Of a DNA stretch of 64,000 nt, positions 1 through 9,044 are shown one piece after another. Position 1 is the first letter of the stretch. Each line of letters begins with the position of its first letter. The notes beneath the pieces were generated by a model. That model had not been told where the DNA came from and did not search any database. It was given only the letters and a program-made list of their open reading frames with translations. The stretch lies in NCBI RefSeq assembly GCF_014337155.1, contig NZ_CP060632.1, positions 124,001 to 188,000 of the forward strand. The letters are read 5' to 3'. Position numbers and translations under genes: made by a program. This DNA comes from Wujia chipingensis (lineage in GTDB: Bacteria > Bacillota > Clostridia > Lachnospirales > Lachnospiraceae).

Positions 1-678
1 CTCCTGGAAGACAGTGATGTAGTCGGCACCGCACTCATGCAGATAGTGGTATTCGTCAGTATTGACCGGGTAGATCTCCAGACCGATATTCCGGAAATAT
101 TTCCGCGCCAGCTTGCACGCTTCGCCGATGTATTTCACGTCACTTACGGCGCGGCTCTCGCCGGTCAGCATCAGTATTTCCTCAATGCCGGAATCTGCGA
201 TGACCTTCATCTCTGCTTCCATTTCTGCTTCGGTAAGCTTCTTTCTGTGAATGTGGTTGTAGCAGTTGAAACCGCAGTATACACAGTAATTCTCGCAATA
301 GTTTGCAATGTATAGCGGGGTGAAAATGTATACACAGTCGCCGAAATGTGCCAACCGCTCCTTCTGTGCCAGAGCAGCCATTTCCTCCAAATGTGGAAGT
401 GCGGCAGGGGATAAAAGTGCTTTGAAATCTTCAATGCCACAGTGTCCCTGCTTCGCATTTGCAAGGGCTGTGCGGACATCCGCATCAGTGTAAGCGTTGT
501 AATCATAGGACTGCATGGCTGCGCGCACCTTGTCCTTGATATCAGAATCCAGCACTTCCATGCCGTCCATATATTCCATATGGTTGGTACGGGATGCCGG
601 GTTTTCCTCCAAGTCCTTCTTGCGCTTCTGCGCTTCCGGGGAGAGGTAGGAATTATCTATTGTATATTCTTGTTCCAT
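1..678 (-). CDS. thiH: ThiH, 2-iminoacetate synthase (5' part only)
   Basis: Radical SAM tyrosine lyase that supplies dehydroglycine for the thiazole ring of thiamine. The 226 residues in the window are the N-terminal part; the gene runs off the left edge. Residues near 130-140 carry the CxxxCxxC cluster motif in the context ENYCVYCGFNC, which is characteristic of ThiH. The ATG at 678 follows a GGAGG ribosome-binding site. The gene lies 14 bases downstream of thiG and is surely co-transcribed with it. The upstream extension before the cluster motif resembles the longer clostridial ThiH form. Identity is firm; nothing can be said about the C-terminus. Confidence 0.93.
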   Translation of the reverse strand, partial: MEQEYTIDNSYLSPEAQKRKKDLEENPASRTNHMEYMDGMEVLDSDIKDKVRAAMQSYDYNAYTDADVRTALANAKQGHCGIEDFKALLSPAALPHLEEMAALAQKERLAHFGDCVYIFTPLYIANYCENYCVYCGFNCYNHIHRKKLTEAEMEAEMKVIADSGIEEILMLTGESRAVSDVKYIGEACKLARKYFRNIGLEIYPVNTDEYHYLHECGADYITVFQE

Positions 679-692
679 TCGTTATTTTCCTC

Positions 693-1466
693 CTATCGCA
701 AAAATCCGGTCAGAGGATCGGAAGCTGCGCCGCCCTTGTCGAGTACGCGCCCAGGTCCTGCCAGATAAGCTTTACGACCGGCGATGATCGCATCCTTAAA
801 TGCGCTTGCCATCATCGGGATATCACCGGCAGTTGCAATCGCGGTATTTGCCATGATGGCAGCGGCACCCATTTCCATTGCTTCACAAGCCTGTGAAGGG
901 CGTCCGATACCGGCATCGATGATGATCGGGAGGTCGATCTCATCAATCAGAATCTGGATGAAATCTTTCGTTGCAAGACCCTTGTTGGAACCAATCGGCG
1001 ATGCGAGCGGCATGATACAGGCGGCGCCTGCATTTGCCAGATCACGGGCAACATTCAGGTCTGGATACATGTAAGGCATAACGACAAAGCCTTCGTTCGC
1101 GAGGACTTCTGTCGCTTTGATCGTCTCCTGATTGTCAGGAAGCAGGTATTTGGAATCGCGCATGATCTCGACCTTGACGAAATCAGTGCCAGCCATTTTA
1201 CGGGCGAGGCGGGCGATATGGATTGCTTCCTCTGCATTTCTTGCGCCGGATGTGTTCGGCAGCAGCGTTACGTTCTTCGGGATAAAGTCCAGAATATTCT
1301 CTTCTGGTCTGGTATTGGCACGGCGCAGGGCGAGCGTGACGATCTCGGCATCGGCATATTCGACTGCCGCACGGATCAGGTGGGAATTGTATTTTCCGGA
1401 ACCCAAGATAAAGCGGGAATGAAACTCATGTCCGCCAAGCATGAAAACATCGTTGTTATTCTCCAT
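693..1466 (-). CDS. thiG: ThiG, thiazole synthase
   Basis: Forms the thiazole phosphate of thiamine from deoxyxylulose phosphate, dehydroglycine and ThiS-thiocarboxylate. The 257 residues match the usual full length. Recognisable segments are the N-terminal LGSGKY, the central VKVEI strand (family Schiff-base lysine region), PIGSNKG, and the phosphate-binding [12 protein letters not shown]. The start follows a GGAGG site nine bases upstream. thiH follows at once. No thiS is present between the promoter and thiG, although many thiG operons begin with thiS, so the sulfur carrier must be encoded elsewhere. Confidence 0.96.
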   Translation of the reverse strand: MENNNDVFMLGGHEFHSRFILGSGKYNSHLIRAAVEYADAEIVTLALRRANTRPEENILDFIPKNVTLLPNTSGARNAEEAIHIARLARKMAGTDFVKVEIMRDSKYLLPDNQETIKATEVLANEGFVVMPYMYPDLNVARDLANAGAACIMPLASPIGSNKGLATKDFIQILIDEIDLPIIIDAGIGRPSQACEAMEMGAAAIMANTAIATAGDIPMMASAFKDAIIAGRKAYLAGPGRVLDKGGAASDPLTGFLR

Positions 1467-1493
1467 ATTTGAAACCTCCGTTTATAAAATATC

Positions 1494-1547
1494 AAAAAAG
1501 CCACGCGAAAAAACCACACCCGTGGTGGTGTGCCCCTTCGCGCAGCC
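1494..1547 (-). terminator. Intrinsic terminator/attenuator in the thiG leader
   Basis: On the minus strand a GC-rich stem-loop (outer arms around GCTGCGCGAA and TTCGCGTGGC, inner arms CACACC and GGTGTG) is followed by six Ts. It sits between a consensus promoter and the thiG ribosome-binding site, so it must be read through for thiG to be expressed. That suggests transcription attenuation. No TPP riboswitch core is visible in the short leader. Confidence 0.7.
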
Positions 1548-1571
1548 ATATATGACAAACACTCTGCTATT

Positions 1572-1599
1572 ATTATAGACATTATACGGAATATGTCAA
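1572..1599 (-). promoter_or_regulatory. Sigma-A promoter of thiGH
   Basis: On the minus strand, TTGACA (1599-1594) and TATAAT (1577-1572) are separated by 16 bases. Transcription would start near 1565, about 100 bases before thiG. Confidence 0.85.
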
Positions 1600-1692
1600 G
1601 CCGGAAGCAATCGCGAGCACACATACAAAAATACAGCATGCTGCTCCGCGTTTGTACATATAATAAAACGAGCAAGAAAAGGGTTGTTGTAT

Positions 1693-2142
1693 ATGAAAGT
1701 ATTTCCATATATTTTAGTGGCGGTTGTCTGTGCAATCGTGGTGCCGTGTCTCGTCACATTCTGCGTGAATGGAAAGCAGGGGGACGGGACTGTCTCGCTG
1801 GAACGCATTTCAACCGGGAGAGATGTGCTGGTGCAGACGAAAGCGGGAAATGAGCTGGTGGATGTGGAAAAATATGTAGCGCATATCATGCCGGGAATCG
1901 TGGATGCAAGCGCGGATGACAGCTATTTGCAGGCACAGGCGGTCGCGCTTCGGACGAAGGTGTATTATGCGATGGGAGACGCGACCGTAATACAGGCGTC
2001 AGATCTGGAATTTCAATATTATACGGAAGGAGATTATATCGCAAAATGGGGCAGGGAGAATTACAAATCCGTCAAGGCGCGTTATGAGCGTGCGGTGATC
2101 GCCACCAAAGGAAAAATAATCGAGCAAAAAGAAAATAATTGA
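1693..2142 (+). CDS. Short SpoIID-like sporulation protein
   Basis: 149 residues with one N-terminal membrane segment (residues 4-23). The SpoIID/LytB-like segment includes VDVEKYVAHIMPGI, the QAQAVALRTKVYY motif and a final region ending VIATKGKII. SpoIID is a lytic transglycosylase that cuts peptidoglycan during engulfment of the forespore. Family members normally continue for another 150 or more residues beyond the ATxGxII motif, and that catalytic C-terminal half is absent here. The ATG at 1693 follows AAAAGGG; an in-frame TTG at 1684 is less likely. The next gene is a SpoIIQ-like protein, which supports an engulfment role. Whether the short form is natural for this lineage or a truncation is unknown. 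Confidence 0.65.
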   Translation: MKVFPYILVAVVCAIVVPCLVTFCVNGKQGDGTVSLERISTGRDVLVQTKAGNELVDVEKYVAHIMPGIVDASADDSYLQAQAVALRTKVYYAMGDATVIQASDLEFQYYTEGDYIAKWGRENYKSVKARYERAVIATKGKIIEQKENN

Positions 2143-2198
2143 ATAAAAGGAAAATAATGTGTCCATACTAGCATTAGCAAATCAAAAGGAGGCAGAGT

Positions 2199-3062
2199 AT
2201 GGACCGATTCAAAGAATTTTTGCGGACAAAGGGACTGTATATTGCGATAGGCACAGGCGTTCTGGCGTTCGTTGGTCTGATGGTAATCTATAATTACAAT
2301 ACTTACAAAAGCGAGTTTGGAGTAGACAAGCAGACGGTGGATCTGAATGCACCAGAGGTAACAGAAACAACGGAACAGGTTGCTGAGACAAAGGTGGAGA
2401 TGCCGGAAACAGCAGAGGCAAATTCCGATGAAGCAGTTGCTGGTGATACCGATGCGGACAATCAGACAGCACAGGAAATAGCTGCAAATAAAGATGCACA
2501 AAGTGTGGATACAGAAAACAGCACAAATGAAAGCGCACAAAATACAGATGAAAGTACAAGTGACAGCAATGCATCATCTGAAGCGACTGCAGAGACAAGC
2601 AGTGATGGCGTGATCGTCAATGAAGATGGTGTGGTTGTTGCGAATGCCTACAACGAAGGTGGCACGCTCGTATGGCCAGTAGATGGAAAGGTCATCTTGC
2701 CATACAGCATGGACACAACCGTATACTTCAAGACACTTCGTTCTTATCGTTGCAATCCGGGTATCCTGATCGCTGCAGATGAGGGAGAAAATGTATTGGC
2801 AGCCTATGAGGGCGTTGTCGAGTCTGTCAGCGAGGACAAAGAGCATGGAACGACGGTGACTGTAATCATGGGAAATGGATTCAAAGCAATCTACGGACAG
2901 TTGATGAATGTCACTGTCGCCGAGGGTGATACGATTACAACCGCGCAGAATATCGGCGAGGTTGCTCCTCCAAGCAGTTACTATACCGAGGAAGGTACAC
3001 ATGTATTTTTCGAGCTGATGAAGAATGGCGTGCCAATCAACCCAATGATTCTGATGCAGTAG
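2199..3062 (+). CDS. SpoIIQ-like LytM (M23) protein
   Basis: 287 residues: a short cytoplasmic N-terminus, one membrane helix (about 12-30), a long acidic Thr/Glu/Asn-rich linker (45-145), and a LytM/peptidase M23 domain (about 150-285). This is the architecture of SpoIIQ, the forespore-membrane partner of SpoIIIAH in the engulfment channel. The zinc site is degenerate: the HxGxD motif reads NPGIL, and the last HxH reads HVF, so endopeptidase activity is unlikely and a structural role is expected, as for B. subtilis SpoIIQ. A strong AAGGAGG precedes the ATG. Two hairpins follow the gene. Confidence 0.75.
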   Translation: MDRFKEFLRTKGLYIAIGTGVLAFVGLMVIYNYNTYKSEFGVDKQTVDLNAPEVTETTEQVAETKVEMPETAEANSDEAVAGDTDADNQTAQEIAANKDAQSVDTENSTNESAQNTDESTSDSNASSEATAETSSDGVIVNEDGVVVANAYNEGGTLVWPVDGKVILPYSMDTTVYFKTLRSYRCNPGILIAADEGENVLAAYEGVVESVSEDKEHGTTVTVIMGNGFKAIYGQLMNVTVAEGDTITTAQNIGEVAPPSSYYTEEGTHVFFELMKNGVPINPMILMQ

Positions 3063-3108
3063 TACTGATTATTGGGTGACTGTTGGGTAAAAAATGCAGT
3101 AGAATAAA

Positions 3109-3152
3109 AATTCCCCAGTTGGAAGCTGGCTAGAAAGTGGCTGATTGGGGAA
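3109..3152 (+). terminator. First of two tandem hairpins after the SpoIIQ-like gene
   Basis: Arms ATTCCCCA and TTGGGGAAT enclose about 28 bases. There is no T-run, so this copy may be weak or relic. The arm and loop starts (CCCCA..GGAAGCTG) resemble the second hairpin 60 bases on. Confidence 0.5.
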
Positions 3153-3171
3153 TAAATTCATATAACAAAAA

Positions 3172-3222
3172 ATTCCCCAACCGGAAGCTGCTTGAGAGCG
3201 TAAATGGTTGGGGATTTTTTTG
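3172..3222 (+). terminator. Intrinsic terminator after the SpoIIQ-like gene
   Basis: ATTCCCCAACC pairs with GGTTGGGGAT and is followed by seven Ts. It ends the spoIID-like/spoIIQ-like unit and lies upstream of the convergent perR gene. Confidence 0.85.
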
Positions 3223-3339
3223 TTTTTACGTATAATTTACCCAGTAAAACAGACACAGAAGTCAAATATTGGGGAAATTGTTATGAACCGGCGATTTTTC
3301 ATCAATTACAGTTCAACACCAATTATGATTTATCACCCA

Positions 3340-3741
3340 TCAAAGTTCATCGTCGACACAGTCTGCGCACTCTTCACACAAACCAGTAAACAATACAGAT
3401 ACGCCATCCACGCGGCATGGTGAGATTTCTGCAGCCTGTGCAATCAGATCATCCTCGAAATTCATATGGATATCACGCACGGCACCGCATTTCGTACATA
3501 AAAGGTGGGCATGTGGGTCGGTGCAGGCGTCGTAGTGATCGGTTTTTCCGTCTACATGCAGACGCAGAATCCTGCCGGACGCTGCCATCTGGTTTAAGTT
3601 CCGGTAGACCGTACCGAGACTGATCGTTGGGAGGTCGTTCCGCAAATACTGGTAGACAGCATCCGCAGTCGGGTGATCGGTTCTGCCCGTCAGAAAGTTT
3701 ATAATTGATTCTCGTTGATGACTATATTTGCTTGTTGCCAT
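3340..3741 (-). CDS. perR: PerR-type Fur family repressor
   Basis: 133 residues from the ATG at 3741, which follows GGAGG. Winged-helix DNA-binding half (residues 1-75, with HPTADAVYQYL and ISLGTVYRNL) and a dimerisation half with HYDACTDPHAHLLC. The His/Asp set there and the two CxxC zinc pairs (CTKC; the CEEC of GLCEECADC) fit PerR, the peroxide sensor that uses Fe(II)-catalysed histidine oxidation. Other Fur paralogues cannot be excluded completely. The longer open frame upstream lacks a ribosome-binding site. The promoter region holds a Fur/PerR-like box and a tandem 26-bp repeat, suggesting autoregulation. Confidence 0.82.
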   Translation of the reverse strand: MATSKYSHQRESIINFLTGRTDHPTADAVYQYLRNDLPTISLGTVYRNLNQMAASGRILRLHVDGKTDHYDACTDPHAHLLCTKCGAVRDIHMNFEDDLIAQAAEISPCRVDGVSVLFTGLCEECADCVDDEL

Positions 3742-3780
3742 AGATACCTCCGTTACTATATATACTAATACACTGTATGC

Positions 3781-3832
3781 ACAATATATGAGCTGACACA
3801 CTCTGAACAATATATGAGTTAACGTACTCTGC
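3781..3832. repeat. Tandem 26-bp direct repeat upstream of perR
   Basis: Two adjacent copies beginning ACAATATATGAG and ending ACTCTG, differing at a handful of positions, lie between the perR start and the candidate PerR box. On the minus strand each contains CATATATTGT, which could act as a -10-like element or as a repeated operator. Confidence 0.7.
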
Positions 3833-3877
3833 ACATTATCTGTATACGAATAGTATTGATACTATATCATAAAATAG

Positions 3878-3892
3878 TAATAATTCTTATTA
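3878..3892. promoter_or_regulatory. Candidate PerR/Fur box
   Basis: TAATAAT-T-CTTATTA is a 7-1-7 inverted repeat with one mismatch, resembling the PerR/Fur consensus. It lies in the perR upstream region. Confidence 0.5.
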
Positions 3893-4008
3893 TTTAGTAT
3901 AGTGAATAATACACATTCTGTCAACCAAAAAATTATATAAAACGAGGAAAAGAATCTAGTAAAAACATAGAAAATCACAAGTATTTGTAAGTATTTGACT
4001 GATTTCGA

Positions 4009-4037
4009 TTGACATAAAATTCCATCATTGTTATAGT
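4009..4037 (+). promoter_or_regulatory. Sigma-A promoter of the EAL-domain gene
   Basis: TTGACA (4009-4014), 17-base spacer, TATAGT (4032-4037), about 50 bases before the start codon of the gene at 4091. Confidence 0.8.
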
Positions 4038-4090
4038 AAATCTGTGTTGTTTACTAAATAAATATTTACCTGATAAAAGGAAGCGAATAT

Positions 4091-5770
4091 ATGAATTTCG
4101 GTATGATAACCGATGAATTAAACATGCAGGAGACGAAGCAGGTCATTCACTCCATTTTAAATGCCGGATGTGAGGCAAGCATCGTCATTGACCGTTCCAG
4201 CTTTGAGATTCTGTATCAGAATGACAAGGCGATTGAATTGATGGGAAATCGTGTCGGCATGATTTGTCATGAGGTGCTTTGTACGAAGGAAACTCCGTGT
4301 ATGGACTGCCCGATGCAGCATATCAAGACACAGGCACCGCTGGTGCGGGAGCGTTATGAGGAGCTGCTTGATGGCGTGGCAACGTGGCGTTATCATGATA
4401 TTGCATGGTTTGACGGTAGAGACGCTGTGCTTGCAACATTGGTCGCACTTGGCGACAATGAGCAGGTAGTTATGCAGAATATGATGGAGCAGGCAGTCAA
4501 GCTGATGGATCATACACCAGACGAGGTGGACAAGCTGACTGGCATTTCGAACCGGATTCGGTTTTATGATCAGACGCAGGTTGCGATTCAGGATTTATAC
4601 AATAATTATGCAATTGTGTTGTTAGACATTGAGCGTTTTAAGAATATTAACGATATCCACGGTATTGCGGAGGGCGATCAGGTGCTCCGTTTTGTAGCGC
4701 GGGTATTGCAGGAGACATATGGCAATCAGAACAATTACGCAAGATTGCATTCGGATATGTTCGTCTTTTATATGAGCTATGATAAAAAGGGCGAGATCAT
4801 CAAAGAGATTGAGAAGCTGCGCAAGAAGATCAGCAACAATCCATTCCAGTATGATATCGTGACAAAGTTCGGTATTTATCTGGTGAATGACCGAAGTATT
4901 CCGGTGAATCTGATGTGCGACCGTGCGATGATGGCAGAGCGTACCGTAAAGGGTAATATCATGAAGTTCTGTGCATTTTATGATGAGCATTACCGCGAGG
5001 AGATGCTGCGTGCCGGACAGATCGAGCAGGATATGGAGAAGGCGCTGACCGAGCATCAATATCAGATGTATCTGCAGCCGAAGTATCGTTTGAAGGACAA
5101 CTCCCTGTGTGGTGCCGAAGTGCTTTGCAGATGGCAGCATCCAGAGAAGGGCTTGATCCCGCCGAACGATTTTATTCCGTTATTTGAGAAGAACGGCTTT
5201 ATTTTGAAGCTGGATGAATACATGTGGGAAGAGGCGTGTAAGAATATCCGCCGCTGGTTGGATCAGGGACGTTCGGTTGTGCCGATATCCGTGAATATAT
5301 CGAGATATCATATTCAGCACAACGATCTGGAAAAGGCGTTGATGGAGCTGATCCACAAATACGATCTCACACCGGATATGCTGAATCTGGAGATTACAGA
5401 ATCCCTGTTTTTAGACAAGCCGGAGGAGCTGAATCGTGTGCTTGACCGTCTTCAGAAGCTGGGATTTAAGCTGGAGGTGGACGATTTCGGTTCCGGATTC
5501 TCCTCATTGAATCTGATTCGAAATATCTCGGTCGATACGATCAAGATCGACAAGGAATTCCTTGATAGTGAGATCGCTTCGGAGAAGGGCAAGATTGTGG
5601 TAAATCACACCATCGGTATGGCGAAGGATCTGCATTTGCAGGTAATCGCGGAAGGCGTCGAGACAAAGGCACATGTGGATTTCCTGAAGAATTCCAACTG
5701 TGATATCGCGCAGGGATTTTATTTTGCAAAGCCAATGCCTGTACCAGAGTTTGAGCGGATTGCTTTTTAA
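4091..5770 (+). CDS. EAL phosphodiesterase with degenerate GGDEF domain
   Basis: 559 soluble residues: an N-terminal PAS-like sensor (1-140, with a cysteine-rich CxxxxxxPCMDCPM stretch), a GGDEF-fold domain (150-300) and an EAL domain (310-559). The GGDEF signature is replaced by RLHSDMF (about 218-224), so cyclase activity is not expected. The EAL side looks catalytically complete: E343-V-L with the RWQHP context, SVNIS, EITES, DDFGSG at 464-469, KIDKEF and EGVET. The likely role is c-di-GMP hydrolysis, which would favour motility over adhesion and fits the large flagellar locus nearby. ATG follows AAAAGGAAG. Monocistronic behind its own promoter. Confidence 0.9.
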   Translation: MNFGMITDELNMQETKQVIHSILNAGCEASIVIDRSSFEILYQNDKAIELMGNRVGMICHEVLCTKETPCMDCPMQHIKTQAPLVRERYEELLDGVATWRYHDIAWFDGRDAVLATLVALGDNEQVVMQNMMEQAVKLMDHTPDEVDKLTGISNRIRFYDQTQVAIQDLYNNYAIVLLDIERFKNINDIHGIAEGDQVLRFVARVLQETYGNQNNYARLHSDMFVFYMSYDKKGEIIKEIEKLRKKISNNPFQYDIVTKFGIYLVNDRSIPVNLMCDRAMMAERTVKGNIMKFCAFYDEHYREEMLRAGQIEQDMEKALTEHQYQMYLQPKYRLKDNSLCGAEVLCRWQHPEKGLIPPNDFIPLFEKNGFILKLDEYMWEEACKNIRRWLDQGRSVVPISVNISRYHIQHNDLEKALMELIHKYDLTPDMLNLEITESLFLDKPEELNRVLDRLQKLGFKLEVDDFGSGFSSLNLIRNISVDTIKIDKEFLDSEIASEKGKIVVNHTIGMAKDLHLQVIAEGVETKAHVDFLKNSNCDIAQGFYFAKPMPVPEFERIAF

Positions 5771-5799
5771 CCCCGCTTATTAAAAATACGAATACTAGC

Positions 5800-5829
5800 T
5801 TGACATATAGTATAGGGCTGTTGTATATT
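5800..5829 (+). promoter_or_regulatory. Sigma-A promoter of acpP
   Basis: TTGACA (5800-5805), 18-base spacer, TATATT (5824-5829), upstream of the acyl carrier protein gene. Confidence 0.75.
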
Positions 5830-5900
5830 TTCTGTATGAGAGTCACTTAGCCGATATGCAAGTGCAGTTATAAAATGAAATGTAAAAGGAGACTAATAGT

Positions 5901-6134
5901 ATGTTAGAAAAGTTAAAGGAAATTATTGCAGACCAGCTTAGCGTTGACGAGAGCGAAATCGAACTCTCAACATCTTTCAAGGATGATCTTGGCGCAGATT
6001 CTTTGGATCTTTATGAGCTTGTTATGGCTTTGGAAGAGGAGTATGGTTGTGAGATCCCTGCAGATGACGTAGCTGCTATGGCAACTGTAGAGGATGTTGT
6101 TAATTACCTTAAGAACAACGGTATCGAGGACTAA
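5901..6134 (+). CDS. acpP: Acyl carrier protein
   Basis: 77 acidic residues in the usual four-helix ACP pattern. The DSLD motif near residue 37 holds the serine that receives 4'-phosphopantetheine. It carries acyl intermediates in fatty acid synthesis. A GGAGA ribosome-binding site precedes the ATG. The gene stands alone between its own promoter and terminator, away from other fab genes, so it may be either the main ACP or a second copy. Confidence 0.93.
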   Translation: MLEKLKEIIADQLSVDESEIELSTSFKDDLGADSLDLYELVMALEEEYGCEIPADDVAAMATVEDVVNYLKNNGIED

Positions 6135-6162
6135 TCGAGACTTAGAACCGAATTTCTACATA

Positions 6163-6195
6163 TGAGGGCATCACCCAACGGGTGGTGCCTTTTTT
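6163..6195 (+). terminator. acpP terminator
   Basis: GGCATCACCC pairs with GGGTGGTGCC, followed by TTTTTT. Confidence 0.9.
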
Positions 6196-6211
6196 ATGTG
6201 GTGACTGCATA

Positions 6212-6244
6212 CAAAAACAGCGGCTGCACATCGTGCAGCCGCTG
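6212..6244 (-). terminator. Terminator of cellobiose phosphorylase
   Basis: A perfect 12-bp stem, CAGCGGCTGCAC with GTGCAGCCGCTG (6218-6244), is followed on the minus strand by a T-run. It lies just past the stop codon of the minus-strand gene. Confidence 0.85.
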
Positions 6245-6280
6245 CTATTTTTACCTGTGAATTGTTTCGTTAGTTATCAA

Positions 6281-8764
6281 TTAACCAAGAACAACCTCAA
6301 CCTTGTGAGCCTTGCCATCACCAGCAACAGGGATTACATTTCCGTCGATTGCCTTGCCATCAACAGTCATGCTCTTAACACCCTTGCATACGTGATCTGG
6401 GTTCTTAACCTCGATATCATATGTGTCGCCACGGAACTGACGGGAAGCCTTCAAACCATCCCAAGCAGAAGGGATAGAAGGATCAATCTTCAAACCGTCG
6501 AAGTCAGGCTGTACACCAAGGATGTACTGGGAGATAGCTACCATGTTCCAAGCAGCAGTACCTGTCAGCCATGAGTTCTTACCCTGACCGAAGTTCTTAC
6601 CTGTCTGACCGATATCAGAACCAGCATCCTTACCACCGATCATCTGTCCATATACATATGGCTCAGTCTTGTGGATATCAGATGTCTCTTCTGTGAATGC
6701 AGGAGCGATCTCTGAGTAATACTTGAATGCCTGATCACCCTGACCAGCGTAAGCTGCTGCACAGATGATCCATGCATTGTTGTGTGTGAAGATACCAGCG
6801 TTCTCCTTGTATCCGCCCGGATATGTAGAGATCTCGCCGTACTGGATGTAGTACTTTGTATAAGCAGGGTTGTTCAGTACAAGACCATGCTTTGTATTCA
6901 GTCTCTCATCGATGGCTGCAAGTGTCTTCATATCACAGCCCTGATCCTTACCGATCTCAGACATGATTGCGAAGCCCTGTGGCTCGATGAATATCTTACC
7001 TTCTTCACATTCCTTAGAACCCATCTTCTCGCCGTTTGCATCGTATGCGCGGATGAACCAGTCGCCATCCCAAGCGGATTCCATGATATTTGCTTTCATC
7101 TTATCGATCTCAGCCTGAGCAGCTGTTGCCTCGTCATCCTTACCGAGGTGCTTCAGGATAGATACATAGTTTGGACCTGCATAGGTAAAGAGTGTAGCAA
7201 CCATAACAGACTCAGCAACCTTAGAGTAACCGCCTTCAGCAGCGAACTTAGGGTTTGTATATGTCTGGAAGCTCTCACCTGGTGTGTCAGAGTAGCATGA
7301 CAGGTTGATACAGTCATTCCAGTCTGCACGCATTGCAAGTGGAAGTCCGTGAGGTCCAAGGTTATTTACGATCTTGTAGAAGGAAACCTTCAAGTGATCA
7401 AGCATTGGCTTTGCCTTAGACTCGTCATTATCATAAGGAACCATCTCATCGAGGATACCCCAGTCGCCTGTCTCCTTGATGTAAGCGGAAACAGAAAGGA
7501 TCATCCACAATGGATCATCGGAGAAGTCACCACCGATATCGGAGTTACCCTTCTTGGTCAGTGGCTGATACTGATGGTAGCAACCGCCATCCTCAAGCTG
7601 AGTAGAAGCGATATCAATAATTCTCTCTCTTGCACGGTCTGGAATCTGGTGAACGAAACCGAGGATATCCTGGTTTGAATCACGGAATCCCATACCACGA
7701 CCGATACCTGATTCGAAATAGGAAGCAGAACGTGAAAGGTTGAATGTAACCATACACTGATACTGATTCCAGATATTAACCATACGGTTAACCTTGTCAT
7801 CTGGTGTGTCAACATTTAAGATGCCAAGGAGATTATCCCAAGTAGCCTTCAGCTCTGCAAGACCAGCAGCAACCTTCTCAGGTGTGTTGTACTTGTCCAT
7901 CATAGCAAGAGCCTTTACCTTATTAATAGTCTTACCATCTGCTTCGAACTTCTCCTCAACTGGCATCTCTACATAACCAAGGATGAAGATGAGTGTCTTA
8001 GACTCGCCCGGAGCAAGTGTGATCTCTTTATAATGAGAAGCGATGGGTGACCAGCCATCTGCAAAGGAGTTGTTAGCCTTACCAGCTTCAACTGCCTGTG
8101 GATTGTGGAAACCATTGTACAAACCGATGAATGCATCACGGTCTGTATCGTAACCATCGATGGTGTCATTTACAGAATAGAATGCGTAATGATCACGTCT
8201 GTCTCTGTACTCAGTCTTGTGGTAGATGGTAGAATCCTTTACCTCTACACGACCAGTACTGAAGTTTCTCTGGAAGTTTGTGCAGTCGTCCTGTGCATCC
8301 CACAGACACCACTCAGCAAATGAGAAGAAGGAGAATGTCTTAGCTTTGTTGCTCTCATTTGTCAAAACTACCTGCTGTACTTCTCCGTCGTAATTCTGTG
8401 GTACGAAGAATGTTACTTCAGCCTTCAGGTCGTTCTTCTTACCTGTGATCACTGTGTAACCCATACCATGACGGCACTCGTAAGCATCCAGCTCTGTCTT
8501 CACTGGAGACCAGCCTGGATTCCAGATGGTGCCATTCTCGTTAATATAGAAGTAACGGCCACCCATATCAATAGGTACGTTGTTGTAACGGTAACGAGTG
8601 ATTCTTCTAAGACGAGCGTCTTTGTAGAAGGAATATCCTCCTGCTGTGTTTGAAATCAAGGAGAAGAATCCCTGTGTGCCTAAGTAGTTGATCCATGGAT
8701 ATGGAGTTCTAGGCGTTGTAATGACGTACTCACGATTTGCGTCATCAAAGTAACCAAATTTCAT
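6281..8764 (-). CDS. Cellobiose phosphorylase, GH94
   Basis: 827-residue cytoplasmic enzyme that phosphorolyses cellobiose to glucose 1-phosphate and glucose, saving ATP in cellulose- or glucan-oligosaccharide use. The length and the order of an N-terminal beta-sandwich domain and an (alpha/alpha)6 barrel match GH94. Family signatures include YPWINYLG at the N-terminus, [14 protein letters not shown], the catalytic aspartate in ADWND (D481 or D484), [17 protein letters not shown] and the late WLTGTAAW. The start MKFGYFDD at 8764 follows AAGGAAGG; the open frame extends further upstream without a ribosome-binding site. No transporter is adjacent. Codon use is biased like a highly expressed gene. 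Confidence 0.93.
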   Translation of the reverse strand: MKFGYFDDANREYVITTPRTPYPWINYLGTQGFFSLISNTAGGYSFYKDARLRRITRYRYNNVPIDMGGRYFYINENGTIWNPGWSPVKTELDAYECRHGMGYTVITGKKNDLKAEVTFFVPQNYDGEVQQVVLTNESNKAKTFSFFSFAEWCLWDAQDDCTNFQRNFSTGRVEVKDSTIYHKTEYRDRRDHYAFYSVNDTIDGYDTDRDAFIGLYNGFHNPQAVEAGKANNSFADGWSPIASHYKEITLAPGESKTLIFILGYVEMPVEEKFEADGKTINKVKALAMMDKYNTPEKVAAGLAELKATWDNLLGILNVDTPDDKVNRMVNIWNQYQCMVTFNLSRSASYFESGIGRGMGFRDSNQDILGFVHQIPDRARERIIDIASTQLEDGGCYHQYQPLTKKGNSDIGGDFSDDPLWMILSVSAYIKETGDWGILDEMVPYDNDESKAKPMLDHLKVSFYKIVNNLGPHGLPLAMRADWNDCINLSCYSDTPGESFQTYTNPKFAAEGGYSKVAESVMVATLFTYAGPNYVSILKHLGKDDEATAAQAEIDKMKANIMESAWDGDWFIRAYDANGEKMGSKECEEGKIFIEPQGFAIMSEIGKDQGCDMKTLAAIDERLNTKHGLVLNNPAYTKYYIQYGEISTYPGGYKENAGIFTHNNAWIICAAAYAGQGDQAFKYYSEIAPAFTEETSDIHKTEPYVYGQMIGGKDAGSDIGQTGKNFGQGKNSWLTGTAAWNMVAISQYILGVQPDFDGLKIDPSIPSAWDGLKASRQFRGDTYDIEVKNPDHVCKGVKSMTVDGKAIDGNVIPVAGDGKAHKVEVVLG

Positions 8765-8798
8765 GTATAATACCTTCCTTTCATAAAACACTGCCCTC

Positions 8799-8827
8799 AT
8801 TATATAATAAAAATAGTCAAAGCACAA
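8799..8827 (-). promoter_or_regulatory. Promoter of cellobiose phosphorylase
   Basis: On the minus strand, TTGTGC (8827-8822), 17-base spacer, TATAAT (8804-8799), about 30 bases before the start codon. Confidence 0.65.
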
Positions 8828-9044
8828 CAAAAATTCTCGCATTCAGGCAACAAATTGCACAAACGAAAAATGCAGAAAGTATGCCAGAAAACTCCCTATT
8901 TACAAGGACGAATACCAATTATGACAGATTAAGTGTCAATTTTGCAAGGTCTATTGCAATTCACAAATTGCTATACTATATTTTTGGAGATGAATGGTAA
9001 CAAAAGATAAAATTTCCGGGCGTGGCGTCCGGTGACAGGGAGAA

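Noticed and set aside
1467..1683. Search for a TPP riboswitch before thiG
   Set aside because: The conserved CTGAGA and later thi-box segments are absent, and the leader is too short.
5850..5857. GCCGATAT upstream of acpP, like a sigma-28 -10
   Set aside because: The matching -35 position reads TCTG, and a good sigma-A promoter lies just upstream; it is probably chance.
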